Below are positions 7,669 through 19,429 of a DNA stretch of 59,366 nt, in pieces. The DNA is from Caldilineaceae bacterium (GTDB lineage: Bacteria; Chloroflexota; Anaerolineae; Caldilineales; Caldilineaceae). A program made the translations under genes and the position numbers. The DNA is taken from the NCBI GenBank assembly GCA_020634815.1, contig JACKBA010000040.1, positions 1 to 59,366 on the forward strand, written 5' to 3'. Under the pieces are notes generated by a model that saw nothing but the letters and a program-made list of their open reading frames with translations, was not told the origin of the DNA and did no database searches. Positions within the stretch are counted from its first letter, which is position 1, and each line of letters starts with the position of its first letter.

Positions 7669-9348
7669 TCAAGTCCTCTCCCGAAACACCGGCAAAAGAA
7701 GCTTGGATGGCGAATGGTGATCGTGATGAATCTGCTGTTCCGCGCTATAAATACTTGTTTCCGTAAACGTTGGCGATGCTACACCCAGATTACGATTCCA
7801 ACGCGGATGTGCACCACTGGCAATCTGAATTCGAAGTCGGTTGCCGGGCGCAAATTCATAGGCAGTTGGCCAGAGGCGAATCGTTACTTTATGACATTGG
7901 CCCATTTCTTTCGCCGACCAAGTCAATCGTATAAAGCCATCAGTCACATTGAGCGAACGGTTGTCTGCGGTCACATCACAGAGCCGCACGAAGAAATCCG
8001 TAGAGGCTGCGCTGGAGGTCACATAGAGATGTACTTCTGGGGTTCCCATGATCGTAAGAGGGTTTGTGAGGCGTTCGCTAGTATAGGTGAGTACGTCAGA
8101 GCGTGCTTCAATAGGCCCGTTATTCTGCTGCCCTGCGCGCGGGGCGAGAACTGGTCCTCCGATCGTTGGGGTCGGTTGAGCTGGATCGTAGGTGTATCGA
8201 TCAAATGATGAGTCGTGACTAGGCTGGCTAGCCACCAATTGTCCTTGTTGCTCAATAAAGTACGAAAGAGATATTGTCGCAGGCGGCCATTCCTGTAAGT
8301 TCTGCCAGCGATTGGCGCCCTGGACAAAAAGCGTGACTGGGTGTGTCGGCAATTTCTCCTTGTCGCCTTTCAGGTGTGTATCAAACCAGGCCAAGGCGGT
8401 GCGAATGCTATACGCGCCAAGATCCTGCGAGGTATGATGCCAAGGTCCAATGGTCAGATAGGGTTGTTTGCCGGCGGCCCGAAGGGTCTGATAGTCAGCA
8501 AGTTGCTCGCGTAAGAAAATGTCATGCCAACCAGCAATGAGATGGATGTGGGCATCATTGGTGGCGATCTGGTCATGAAGATCTATCCTTTGCCACAGAG
8601 GATCGTCCAAGTCCGTTCGTTCCATGACTGCTGCAAAATCAAACCCCGGAACAGGTGGCAAAGTTGGGCTCGCTTCGGTCAACGGCAGCCTGGCAAAGGC
8701 ATGGGCAAGTCTGGCTTCTTGGGTAAGCAATGCATGGAGCATCCTCCATCTGGGGAAGTGCACCAGGGCAGAGGTAAATTGAAGCCGCAAAAGTGTATCC
8801 AATGCCAGGGCGCCGTCAGGATGGAAGATCGGGAACCAGTTGGTTGCCGTGGTTGTCGGTACCAATGCCAATACTTCAATTGTCGGCAGTTCCGCGGCCA
8901 ACACAGCCCATTGGACATAGCCAAGATAGCTTGCTCCCCACAACCCCAGTCTCCCGCTAAACCAAGGCTGCTGCACAAGCCAGCGGATTGTCGCTTGTCC
9001 ATCTCGCTGCTCATTCTCATGGGGTACCAGATTGGCAGCGGGAGAATCGTGCGCGCTACGGACATCTTGTAGGATCACGATATAGCCACGTTCAGCAAAG
9101 CGTTGTGCGACATAGCCATACAGCAGGCTGAACGGCGCGTTCTTCCAACCGCGCCCCCACGGGGAACGGATAAGCACGGTTGGATAGTCGCCCGCCGTGG
9201 CTGGCACATATTGGGTGGCGTAGAGAGTGACGCCATCGTCCATGGGAATGGCGACATCTTTGCGTATCACCACCGATGAATGAGGTGGCGGGAAACCAGC
9301 CTGGTGAGCAAGCAACCTTCGTGACCATAACTTGAGCCGAGCGAACAC
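7669..9348 (-). CDS. CocE/NonD family alpha/beta hydrolase (X-Pro dipeptidyl-peptidase type)
   Basis: This 559-residue serine hydrolase has the nucleophile elbow WGASYLGYV (Ser about 140), the acid region IAGWHDIFLREQ and the catalytic-histidine region LTIGPWHHTSQ. The C-terminal jelly-roll domain (GTPEVHLYVTSSAASTDFFVRLCDV) is typical of PF08530. Family enzymes cleave ester, amide or X-Pro substrates; this one's substrate is unknown. No signal peptide is obvious. The gene is clearly lower in GC than the flanking operons and follows an AraC regulator on the same strand, a possible acquired regulator-enzyme pair. Confidence 0.88.
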   Translation of the reverse strand: MFARLKLWSRRLLAHQAGFPPPHSSVVIRKDVAIPMDDGVTLYATQYVPATAGDYPTVLIRSPWGRGWKNAPFSLLYGYVAQRFAERGYIVILQDVRSAHDSPAANLVPHENEQRDGQATIRWLVQQPWFSGRLGLWGASYLGYVQWAVLAAELPTIEVLALVPTTTATNWFPIFHPDGALALDTLLRLQFTSALVHFPRWRMLHALLTQEARLAHAFARLPLTEASPTLPPVPGFDFAAVMERTDLDDPLWQRIDLHDQIATNDAHIHLIAGWHDIFLREQLADYQTLRAAGKQPYLTIGPWHHTSQDLGAYSIRTALAWFDTHLKGDKEKLPTHPVTLFVQGANRWQNLQEWPPATISLSYFIEQQGQLVASQPSHDSSFDRYTYDPAQPTPTIGGPVLAPRAGQQNNGPIEARSDVLTYTSERLTNPLTIMGTPEVHLYVTSSAASTDFFVRLCDVTADNRSLNVTDGFIRLTWSAKEMGQCHKVTIRLWPTAYEFAPGNRLRIQIASGAHPRWNRNLGVASPTFTETSIYSAEQQIHHDHHSPSKLLLPVFRERT

Positions 9349-9459
9349 TGCGGACCTCCGCTACCCGATACAAAGCAATAAAGATCTTACTTCGACAGTG
9401 TATCCGACATGATTCGATTGGCGTTGGAGATTCTTGCGCAACTTTTGGATGAATTTGCG

Positions 9460-10350
9460 TCAGCGCGCTGCCTTCACTTGTCCAGGGGTGACGCCATAGA
9501 TACGCTTAAGATGACGGCTCAGGTGGCTCTGGTCATAAAAGCCCACCGAAACCGCAACTTCCAAAAGCGAGCGCTCAGGAGAGGTTTGAAGCAGGTGAAT
9601 CGCATAGTTGACCCGTCGGGCAAGGAGATATTGATAGGGTGAGAGACCGGCGGTCAACTTGAAGCAGCGCGCAAAATGGTAGGGTGAAAGGTGGACGACA
9701 TCCGCCAACTGGGCCAGAGAAATATCCTCTGCCAGATGGGCATGAATATAGTCATCAATCTGCTGCCGCTGCTGTGTGGAAAGGCGCCCATGTCTTGGCT
9801 CAGTCACACGGACATGCGTTGCGTAGCGGCGAATCAATCGCACCGCTAGCTGGTTGGTTAGGCTCTCGATGTAGAGACGGCTGCCAGGCTCAGGCACCTT
9901 CAACTCATTCAGTAGGGCGTGCAGAATAGATTCAATCAAAGGATCGCTTGTCTGAAACTGCGGGATAAGTTCGACCTGTCCCACATCCAGTTCCATCTGT
10001 GCGATGATTTGCCTGAGAAACAGCGGATCGATACCAATATTAATCACTTCGGATACAGTGGAGTGATGCCAACGTGGGGCTTGCCCAGCTACCGACAGAT
10101 GCAGATCGCCGCATTCCAACACTCCCCGTTGGGTCTTGCCATCATCGGTACGGGTGAGCAAGACCGGCTGTTGCACATGTAGAGAGAGGCTATGGCTGAG
10201 AATTGGAGGGGTAGAGTAAGCACCCGGCGCCATCTGCTGATGCGCCAGGATCACTCCTCGCCAAGCCAGCGCACGGCTTGTCAGTAGGCTGTTGCGCCTA
10301 TATGCGGCGGCTTCCTCGGGAAGCCAGAGATCACCAGCGATAAATGCCAT
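9460..10350 (-). CDS. AraC family transcriptional regulator
   Basis: This protein of about 296 residues has an N-terminal cupin-like sensing region and a C-terminal double HTH: DISLAQLADVVHLSPYHFARCF, then SLLEVAVSVGFYDQSHLSRHLKR and GVTPGQ. ATG 10350 is used; the frame stays open 18 codons further upstream to a TTG near 10404, and no strong ribosome site decides between them. It lies 111 bp upstream of the CocE-type hydrolase and probably controls it. An 11-bp inverted repeat (10371-10418) overlaps its 5' region. Confidence 0.86.
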   Translation of the reverse strand: MAFIAGDLWLPEEAAAYRRNSLLTSRALAWRGVILAHQQMAPGAYSTPPILSHSLSLHVQQPVLLTRTDDGKTQRGVLECGDLHLSVAGQAPRWHHSTVSEVINIGIDPLFLRQIIAQMELDVGQVELIPQFQTSDPLIESILHALLNELKVPEPGSRLYIESLTNQLAVRLIRRYATHVRVTEPRHGRLSTQQRQQIDDYIHAHLAEDISLAQLADVVHLSPYHFARCFKLTAGLSPYQYLLARRVNYAIHLLQTSPERSLLEVAVSVGFYDQSHLSRHLKRIYGVTPGQVKAAR

Positions 10351-10370
10351 GGATTGAAAATATGAGATAT

Positions 10371-10418
10371 CCACCCTGCGAAGTTTGGGCAATCTCCTGA
10401 CCAAGCCTCGCAGGGTGG
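10371..10418. repeat. 11-bp inverted repeat upstream of the AraC gene
   Basis: CCACCCTGCGA (10371-10381) and TCGCAGGGTGG (10408-10418) are perfect reverse complements separated by 26 bp. They lie between the VOC gene and the AraC gene, both minus strand. It could be an operator or a terminator of the VOC transcript. Confidence 0.55.
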
Positions 10419-10447
10419 GGCGTTTGTTCTACAATATACCGAAATCT

Positions 10448-10852
10448 CTATTTCGGCCCGATATACACAACCTCGATCAAAATCCGATCCGGCGTCTCAA
10501 ACATGATCTGATAGTAGGTGCTCTGCTCGTCGCCGGAGAATTCCGGGCGATGGCGCGGCGTCTCAAAGAGCAGCGGCACACCCTGTTCCATGAGGTAGGC
10601 TGCCGCCGCGTCGACTTCGGCCACGGACGCCGCGCTGAACGCCAGGTGATTCATGCCCGGCCCATCATAATCGTTTTCGACCTCCTTGACGCGCCCGCCA
10701 AACCAAAGGCTCTGGCCGTTCGCACCGCCCATGCCCAGCATCTCCGGCACGTCGTAGAGCGTGTTCCAGCCCAGAAATCCCAGCAACCCTTTATAGAATG
10801 GCAGATTTTCCCCACGCACGTTGAACTGAATGTGCCCGACTTTCGCTTCCAT
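10448..10852 (-). CDS. VOC (glyoxalase/bleomycin resistance) family protein
   Basis: This 134-residue single VOC-domain protein starts MEAKVGHIQFNV. The fold is marked by FYKGLLGFLGW, GMNHLAFSAASVAEVDAAAAYL and the C-terminal ETPDRILIEVVY, where H and E would be metal ligands. ATG 10852 is supported by AAAGGAGCAGGTG immediately upstream; an in-frame extension to 11071 is not needed. Such proteins act as lyases, dioxygenases or binding proteins on small molecules, and the substrate cannot be inferred. It is transcribed divergently from the GntR regulator. Confidence 0.85.
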   Translation of the reverse strand: MEAKVGHIQFNVRGENLPFYKGLLGFLGWNTLYDVPEMLGMGGANGQSLWFGGRVKEVENDYDGPGMNHLAFSAASVAEVDAAAAYLMEQGVPLLFETPRHRPEFSGDEQSTYYQIMFETPDRILIEVVYIGPK

Positions 10853-11072
10853 CACCTGCTCCTTTGTGTCTATTGCCGTCTGTTCGATGAGGCTGCCACC
10901 CACACACGACTGCGGTCGGGATTCACCGCACAGCCGCGAGCGTAAAGCCTGATGCAGTCGATTATAGAACATATTTGCTGGAACGCTCAACCTACCCGGA
11001 TACGCAGCCGCGGCGGGAAATCGGAGGTTGAATTTGGCGGCGACTTGTGCTAAAACTGGAGTGAACAGCAAG

Positions 11073-11093
11073 TGGTCTATACCGGTCTATACG
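11073..11093. promoter_or_regulatory. Putative HutC/GntR operator (two GGTCTATAC sites)
   Basis: TGGTCTATACC (11073-11083) and CGGTCTATACG (11083-11093) are tandem near-palindromes just before the regulator's start codon. They match the TGGTCTAGACCA-like sites known for the HutC subfamily (for example NagR/DasR). Autoregulation is likely. Confidence 0.65.
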
Positions 11094-11098
11094 TATCT

Positions 11099-11842
11099 AT
11101 GGAACTTCAGCGCGAAGCACCAGACCCGCTCTACCAGCAGATCATCGACGACTTGACAACCGCCATCGAGGCAGGCCGCTTCGAGCCGCACCAACGCCTG
11201 CCCTCCGAACGCGAACTGTCGGAGCAATACCAGGTCAGCCGCATGACGGTGCGCCATGCCCTGCTGGACCTGGCGCGTGAAGGCACCATCTATACGCGTG
11301 TGGGCAAGGGCACCTTTGTCGCCGAGCCGAAGATCGACCAGCAGTTGCGCACGTTGACCGGCTTCACGCAGGATGTGACGGCCCGCGGCAGCCGGCCGGC
11401 CAGCCGCGTGCTGGCGGCGAGCGTCGTGCCAGCCACGCCGGAGATAGCAGCGGCGTTGCGCCTGCCGCCCCAGGCCGAGGTAGTGCGGCTGACACGCCTG
11501 CGCCTCTCCGATGGCGTGCCGCTGGCCGTCGAAACGACGCACCTGCCCTTTGCACGCTTTGCCGGGCTGTTGGCGCACGATTTCGCCGCCGAATCACTCT
11601 ACGCGGTGCTGGAAGATGAATACGGCGTGGCGCTCACGCACGCCGAGCAGGTGCTGGAGGCAGCCGTCGGCGATGCCGGCGAGAACGAGCTGCTCGAGGT
11701 CACACCGCCGGCCGCGGTCATGCGCATGCAGCGCCTGACCGTCGACAGTGCCGGCGAGCCGGTCGAGTTCGTGCTCTCCACCTACCGCGGCGACCGCTAC
11801 AAATTCCGCTTTGCTTTGCAGGCCGGCAGCCGAGGAGTCTGA
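11099..11842 (+). CDS. GntR family transcriptional regulator, HutC subfamily
   Basis: This regulator of about 247 residues has an N-terminal winged HTH (LPSERELSEQYQVSRMTVRHALLDLAREG) and a C-terminal UTRA effector domain (AEVVRLTRLRLSDGVPLAVETTHLP through YRGDRYKFRF). ATG 11099 (MELQREAPDPLYQQI) fits the family N-terminus; a GTG at 11072 would place the operator inside the gene. UTRA domains often bind sugar phosphates or amino-sugar phosphates, which suits the NamZ/PIG-L/CUT1 genes directly downstream. The next gene begins 3 bp after its stop. Confidence 0.9.
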   Translation: MELQREAPDPLYQQIIDDLTTAIEAGRFEPHQRLPSERELSEQYQVSRMTVRHALLDLAREGTIYTRVGKGTFVAEPKIDQQLRTLTGFTQDVTARGSRPASRVLAASVVPATPEIAAALRLPPQAEVVRLTRLRLSDGVPLAVETTHLPFARFAGLLAHDFAAESLYAVLEDEYGVALTHAEQVLEAAVGDAGENELLEVTPPAAVMRMQRLTVDSAGEPVEFVLSTYRGDRYKFRFALQAGSRGV

Positions 11843-11845
11843 CCC

Positions 11846-13009
11846 ATGGTGATGACAGGTCTACAGCAACTGGCAATCACGGCGCGCGATGAGCTGCGCG
11901 GGCGGCGCATCGGCCTTATCACGCAACCGGCCGCGGTGCTGCCAACGATGCAGTCCGCCGAGGACGCGCTGCTACATGCCGGCGTCACGATCACGGCGCT
12001 CTTCGGGCCGGAACACGGCTTCGACGGCTCCGCCGCTGACGGCGCGGCCGTGGATCACGGCGTGCACGCACGGCTGGACATCCCCGTCTACAGCCTCTAC
12101 GGCGCCGACCGCGAACCGACCGATACGATGCTCGCCGAGGTCGACGTGATGGTCTTTGACATGCAGGATGTGGGCGTGCGCTTCTACACCTACCTCAGCA
12201 CGCTCTATTACCTGATGCGCGCCAGCGGTCGCACGGGGATTCCGCTGCTGGTGCTCGACCGTCCCAACCCGATCGACGGCATGACCATCGAGGGCCCGCC
12301 GGTAGAGACAGGGCTGGAGTCTTTCGTCGGCATCGTGGATATCCCCATCCGCCACGGCATGACGCTGGGCGAACTGGCGCAGATGATCAACGCCGAGCAA
12401 GGCTTTGGCGCCGATCTGATCGTACTGCCCATGGCGGGCTGGCAGCGGACGAACTGGTTCGACGAGACGGGCCTTCCCTGGGTGCCCACATCGCCGGGCA
12501 TGCCGCAGTTGAGCACGGCGACAATCTATCCGGGCATGTGCTTCTTCGAGGGCACGAATCTGTCGGAGGGGCGCGGCACCACGCTGCCTTTCGAGATCGC
12601 CGGCGCGCCGTGGCTGGATGGCTACCGCCTGGCCGTGAGCCTCAACCATCTCGACCTGCCTGGCGTGCGCTTCCGGCCGGTGCATTTCATGCCGTCAGCC
12701 AGCAAACATGCCGGTGTGGCGTGCCAGGGCGTGCAGGTACACGTGCTCGATCGCAGCGCCCTGCGCGCGGTGACCGCTGGTCTGCATGTCATCGCCGCCT
12801 GCCGCGCTCAGAATCCGGAGCGGTTTGCCTTTCTGGAATCGAGTTGGGAGGGACGCCCGCCGCACTTCGATCTGCTGGCCGGCAACGCGGCCTTGCGTGA
12901 GGGGCTGAGCCTGGGCTACGACATCGCCGGGCTGACCGCAGACTGGGCACGATACGAAGCGGATTTCCGCGCCCGCCGCGCGCCGCACCTGATCTACGAG
13001 GCGCCGTGA
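11846..13009 (+). CDS. namZ: DUF1343 / NamZ-type exo-beta-N-acetylmuramidase family protein
   Basis: This 387-residue protein of family PF07075 carries the motifs RIGLITQPAAV, ALFGPEHGFDG, VFDMQDVGVRFYTY, VLDRPNPI and FFEGTNLSEGRGTT. Characterised members (Bacillus NamZ) release MurNAc from the non-reducing end of peptidoglycan fragments. No signal peptide is seen, so it may act on imported fragments in the cytoplasm. The first of ATG-GTG-ATG at 11846 has GAGGAG 8 nt upstream. The 3' end overlaps the GNAT gene by 4 bp (GTGA), showing tight coupling. The muramidase activity is inferred from family membership. Confidence 0.88.
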   Translation: MVMTGLQQLAITARDELRGRRIGLITQPAAVLPTMQSAEDALLHAGVTITALFGPEHGFDGSAADGAAVDHGVHARLDIPVYSLYGADREPTDTMLAEVDVMVFDMQDVGVRFYTYLSTLYYLMRASGRTGIPLLVLDRPNPIDGMTIEGPPVETGLESFVGIVDIPIRHGMTLGELAQMINAEQGFGADLIVLPMAGWQRTNWFDETGLPWVPTSPGMPQLSTATIYPGMCFFEGTNLSEGRGTTLPFEIAGAPWLDGYRLAVSLNHLDLPGVRFRPVHFMPSASKHAGVACQGVQVHVLDRSALRAVTAGLHVIAACRAQNPERFAFLESSWEGRPPHFDLLAGNAALREGLSLGYDIAGLTADWARYEADFRARRAPHLIYEAP

Positions 13010-13962
13010 GCATCGCGATTCGCGCTTATCACGGCGCCGACGAAACGGCCCTGATCGATCTGTGGAATCGGTCGATGACGCATGACCCGATCGACGCGGC
13101 GGCCTTTCGCACACGCGTATTGCTCGATGCGAACTTTCGGGCGGATGGCCTGATCGTCGCCGAGGAGGACGGCGCACTTATGGGGTTCGTGCTGGCGATC
13201 ATGCGCCAGGTGCCGCTCTTCTTGCAGGGGCTGGAGCCGGAGCGCGGCTGGATCACGGCCTTTGGCGTGCATCCGGATCGCCGCCGGCAGGGGATCGGGC
13301 AGCAGTTGTTTGCAGCCGCGCTAACTCGCTTTGCCGCAGCAAGGCGCCAACAGGTCGAGATTGCGCCCTACACGCCCAACTATTTCATTCCGGGCGTGGA
13401 CATGGACAACTATGCCCCGGCCGTTGCGTTCCTGGAGAAGCTGGGCTGGCAAGTCGCTTCGACGCCCATTTCCATGCGTGCCGAACTGACCGGCAATCAG
13501 ATGCAACCAGAAGTGGTCGAACTGGAGGCGTCTCTGGTGAATAATGGGATCGAGATCAGGCCGGTGGCGGCCGCCGACTTGCCGGCGCTCCTGCCTTTCA
13601 TCGCGGAGAGCTTTGGCTGGGATTGGTACCGCTTTGCGCAGGAGTACTTGCTGGCCTTGTTCGGGCCGGGCGCCGACGACATCTGCTTTCTGGTTGCGGT
13701 GCAGGGCGAGCGCATCGTCGGCTACTGCCAGCAGCGCCGCGAGCGCTTTGGTCCCTTTGGTGTCGACCCGGCATGGCGCGGGCGCGGGATCGGCCGGGTG
13801 CTGCTGGCGCGCTGCCTGGCGGCGATGCGGGCCAAGGGCTTCCACTGCGCGTGGTTTCTGTGGACGGGGCGCGATGCGGCGCGGCTCTATGAGCGGGAAG
13901 GCTTTCGTGTGGTGCGGCGCTTTGCCGTGATGCGCTATACGCTTGACGACATGACAAGATGA
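13006..13962 (+). CDS. Tandem GNAT N-acetyltransferase
   Basis: This 318-residue protein is made of two GNAT domains. Domain 1 (residues about 1-160) has the acetyl-CoA loop HPDRRRQGIGQQLF; domain 2 (about 175-318) has DPAWRGRGIGRVLLARC. The GTG start overlaps the NamZ stop. Its acceptor is unknown, but the operon context suggests an amino sugar, muropeptide or amino compound. The last codons and following bases consist of AGATGA/ACGGGATGA-like short repeats (about 13950-13981), possibly another repeat unit touching the gene end. Confidence 0.86.
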   Translation: MSIAIRAYHGADETALIDLWNRSMTHDPIDAAAFRTRVLLDANFRADGLIVAEEDGALMGFVLAIMRQVPLFLQGLEPERGWITAFGVHPDRRRQGIGQQLFAAALTRFAAARRQQVEIAPYTPNYFIPGVDMDNYAPAVAFLEKLGWQVASTPISMRAELTGNQMQPEVVELEASLVNNGIEIRPVAAADLPALLPFIAESFGWDWYRFAQEYLLALFGPGADDICFLVAVQGERIVGYCQQRRERFGPFGVDPAWRGRGIGRVLLARCLAAMRAKGFHCAWFLWTGRDAARLYEREGFRVVRRFAVMRYTLDDMTR

Positions 13963-13982
13963 AAAGATGACGGGATGAGATC

Positions 13983-14705
13983 GTGATTCAACTTGAGGGG
14001 CATCTGCTGGTGATCGGCGCGCACGCCGGGGATGTGGAGAATATGGCCGCGGCGACGGTGCTCAAGCACGTGCGCGCCGGCTGCACGGCGACCGTCGTCC
14101 ACATGACGCTGGGCGAGGCGGGCCACCCGACGCTGGCGCCGGATCTCTACGCCGAACAGCGCCGCCAGGAGATCGAGGCATCGGGCCGGCTCATGGGCGC
14201 CAAAGTCGTCGCCCTGCCCTATCGTGATGGCCTGCTGCCCAAGACGGAGGATGTCGTCTTCCAGGTGTGTGACCTCATCCGCGCCGAAAAGCCGGACGTG
14301 ATTCTGACGCACTGGAAGGGCAGCATGCACAAGGATCACACGGCGACGTACGAGATCGTCCACGAGGCGATCTTCTACGCTGCGCTGCCCGCCATCGAGC
14401 GACCGCTGCCTGCCCATCGCGTGCGCTCCTTCCTCTATCCGGAGAACTGGGAGGATATGGATGGCTGGCGCGCCGACCTCTATCTCGATGTGTCGGAGGT
14501 GTGGGACGAGTACCTGGCCGTGCTGCGCTCGCATGCGCTCATGCGCGGCGGCGTCTCGACCTTTCGCTACCTGGATTACTACGACGCCCTGGGTACGACG
14601 CGCGGCTGCCTGGGCGGCTTCCGCAAGGCAGTTGCGCTCATGGTCCCGCCCGGCTCGTGGGTCCAGCGGACCGAGTTTCTACCGGCGCTCACCCGCCCCC
14701 GGTGA
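13983..14705 (+). CDS. PIG-L (LmbE-like) family protein with altered AHPDDE motif
   Basis: This 240-residue protein of the zinc-dependent GlcNAc-deacetylase superfamily starts with GTG at 13983. The N-terminal motif, usually AHPDDE, reads AHAGDVE: the zinc ligands His and second Asp are kept, but the Asp that acts as general base in MshB is Gly. The later HxxH zinc motif is present (SMHKDHTAT). Bacterial members deacetylate GlcNAc-like groups, which fits an amino-sugar operon, but the substitution raises the possibility of a different reaction. The next gene is the ABC binding protein 118 bp downstream. Confidence 0.85.
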   Translation: MIQLEGHLLVIGAHAGDVENMAAATVLKHVRAGCTATVVHMTLGEAGHPTLAPDLYAEQRRQEIEASGRLMGAKVVALPYRDGLLPKTEDVVFQVCDLIRAEKPDVILTHWKGSMHKDHTATYEIVHEAIFYAALPAIERPLPAHRVRSFLYPENWEDMDGWRADLYLDVSEVWDEYLAVLRSHALMRGGVSTFRYLDYYDALGTTRGCLGGFRKAVALMVPPGSWVQRTEFLPALTRPR

Positions 14706-14823
14706 TGCGGCGCCAACCACCATAGATTGCCGGCAAAAAGGAGGTTCCGATTTCAGATCACCTGTTGTGTAGTCCCATCCGTTTCGTCGAATCCGTTTTT
14801 CGTTCAAACAGGAGAAAGAAGCT

Positions 14824-16140
<1,317 letters not shown>

Positions 16141-16264
16141 GAGATTGAGAGATTGGGAGATTGAGAGATTAGAGACTTGAGATTGGAGATTGGTGATCGA
16201 GTGAGGCATCGCCTTCCAGTCCCTCAGTCTCCAATCTCCTAATCTCCAATCTCTCAGTCTCTCT
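16141..16264. repeat. GAGATTG/GGAGATT inverted repeat between binding protein and permease
   Basis: Starting one base after the binding-protein stop, about eight GAGATTG/GGAGATT-like units run direct, followed by about seven inverted units (CAATCTC, CAGTCTC). The arms could pair into a very long hairpin in the polycistronic mRNA. Confidence 0.85.
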
Positions 16265-16286
16265 TTGACCGCTAAGGACCACACGC

Positions 16287-17168
<882 letters not shown>

Positions 17169-17181
17169 GGAGAGAGACCGC

Positions 17182-18120
<939 letters not shown>

Positions 18121-18137
18121 ATTGACGGCCGGCCGAC

Positions 18138-18178
18138 TTGTTTTCGAACCGACACCCGTGTATACTTGTGTATATACA
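18138..18178 (+). promoter_or_regulatory. vapBC promoter with overlapping operator
   Basis: TTGTTT (18138-18143), a 17-bp spacer and TATACT (18161-18166) form a promoter. GTGTATAC (18159-18166) and the perfect palindrome TGTATATACA (18169-18178) overlap the -10 region, as expected for VapB autorepression. Confidence 0.6.
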
Positions 18179-18191
18179 AACGGAGGTTCGC

Positions 18192-18431
18192 ATGACACAG
18201 CCAGCCATCGCCAAAGTCTTCACCAGCGGCAACAGCCAGGCCATCCGCCTGCCGCGCGAGTTTCGGCTCGATACGACCGAAGTCTTCATCACCAGAGAAG
18301 GCGACAGCTTGATCTTGACGCCGCGCATGTTGACCTGGGAAGGCTTCGACGCGGGATTGAGCGGCTTTAGCGATGACTTTGCCGTAACGGGTGGCGTTGT
18401 CGATGACCCGCCGCGGGATCCACTGGCATGA
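18192..18431 (+). CDS. vapB: VapB-type antitoxin (AbrB-like)
   Basis: This 79-residue protein starts MTQPAIAKVFTSGNSQAIRLP, the AbrB/MazE-fold swapped-hairpin DNA-binding domain of VapB antitoxins. The C-terminal tail (GLSGFSDDFAVTGGVVDDPP) would wrap the toxin. GGAGG lies 6 nt upstream of ATG 18192, which settles the start against longer readings. The stop overlaps the vapC start by 4 bp (ATGA). Confidence 0.9.
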   Translation: MTQPAIAKVFTSGNSQAIRLPREFRLDTTEVFITREGDSLILTPRMLTWEGFDAGLSGFSDDFAVTGGVVDDPPRDPLA

Positions 18432-18850
18432 TTCGCTACATGCTCGATACCAACGCCTGCATTGCGGTCATCAACAACAAGCCGCCGGCGGTGAGGATCC
18501 GGTTGACGGAAGTCGATCCCATCGAGGTCGCCATCTCCGAGATCGTGCGCTACGAACTGGCTTTTGGCGTCTGCAATTCCTCTATTCCGGAGAAGAATCA
18601 AGCCAACCTGACGCACTTCCTACGCTACGTTCAGGTACTCGAGTGGACGGAGGCTCAATCCCTTGCGGCCGCGCAGATCCGCTGCGATCTGGCGCGCGCG
18701 GGCCGTCCCATCGCCCACTACGACACCTTGATCGCCGCCCACGCCCGCTCGCTGGATACATGCCTCGTCACCAACAACACGCGCGAGTTCAGCCGCGTTT
18801 CCGGTCTCCAGGTGGAGGACTGGACGCTGCCGCCAACCGCCGACTCATAA
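18428..18850 (+). CDS. vapC: VapC toxin, PIN-domain ribonuclease
   Basis: This 140-residue PIN domain has its acidic active-site residues visible: D in MLDTNACI, E in SEIVRYELAFG, D in IAHYDTLIAAHA, plus the NNTREF motif. It is the expected Mg-dependent RNase partner of the upstream antitoxin and looks intact. It converges with the adenosyltransferase gene 13 bp away. Confidence 0.92.
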   Translation: MIRYMLDTNACIAVINNKPPAVRIRLTEVDPIEVAISEIVRYELAFGVCNSSIPEKNQANLTHFLRYVQVLEWTEAQSLAAAQIRCDLARAGRPIAHYDTLIAAHARSLDTCLVTNNTREFSRVSGLQVEDWTLPPTADS

Positions 18851-18862
18851 CGGCGCTGCGAG

Positions 18863-19426
18863 CTACGCCCCCGGTCGCCAAAGCGGCTCTGGCACACCCT
18901 GCATGTGATTCTCAAAGCGCGCCATGACAAAGAGCGCGTCGGACAGGCGGTTGAGGTAAGCCAGCGCGTTGGCGCCTACCTTTTCCTCTAGCGCCAGCGT
19001 GGTGACGTCGCGCTCGGCGCGGCGGCAGACGGTGCGCGCCACGTGAAGCTGCGCCGCGCCCAGCGAGCCGCCCGGCAGGATGAAGTTCTCCAGCGGGCCG
19101 ACCACCGCCGTCATCTCGTCGATGAGTTGCTCCAGCCGTTCTACGTGGCGCGGCTCGATTTCGGGCAACTGGTAGGCGTGCTTGTCCTCCTCGACAAAGG
19201 CGAGATCCGAGCCCAGATCGAAGAGTTCGTTCTGGATCTCAGGCAGCACTGTGTCCAGCCGTTCGCACAGGCCGACGGCCAGCGCCACGCCGAGCTGCGA
19301 GTTGAGTTCGTCCACCGTGCCATACGCCGCTACGCGCAGGTGATCCTTGGAGACGCGCTGCCCGCCGCCCAGCGAGGTCTGGCCTGCGTCGCCCTTCTTC
19401 GTATAAATCTTCGTCAATCTTGGCAT
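18863..19426 (-). CDS. PduO-type corrinoid adenosyltransferase
   Basis: This 187-residue ATP:cob(I)alamin (or cob(I)yrinate) adenosyltransferase opens with TKIYTKKGDAGQTSLGGG and RVSKDHLRV, the ATP-binding signature. FILPGGSLGAAQLHVARTVCRRAER and AYLNRLSDALFVMAR follow, all diagnostic of the PduO family. It converts imported corrinoid to the adenosyl form in the cytoplasm. It starts 3 bp after the ECF ATPase stop and is the last gene of the riboswitch-controlled operon, which makes a corrinoid the likely transport substrate. Confidence 0.93.
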   Translation of the reverse strand: MPRLTKIYTKKGDAGQTSLGGGQRVSKDHLRVAAYGTVDELNSQLGVALAVGLCERLDTVLPEIQNELFDLGSDLAFVEEDKHAYQLPEIEPRHVERLEQLIDEMTAVVGPLENFILPGGSLGAAQLHVARTVCRRAERDVTTLALEEKVGANALAYLNRLSDALFVMARFENHMQGVPEPLWRPGA

Positions 19427-19429
19427 GAT

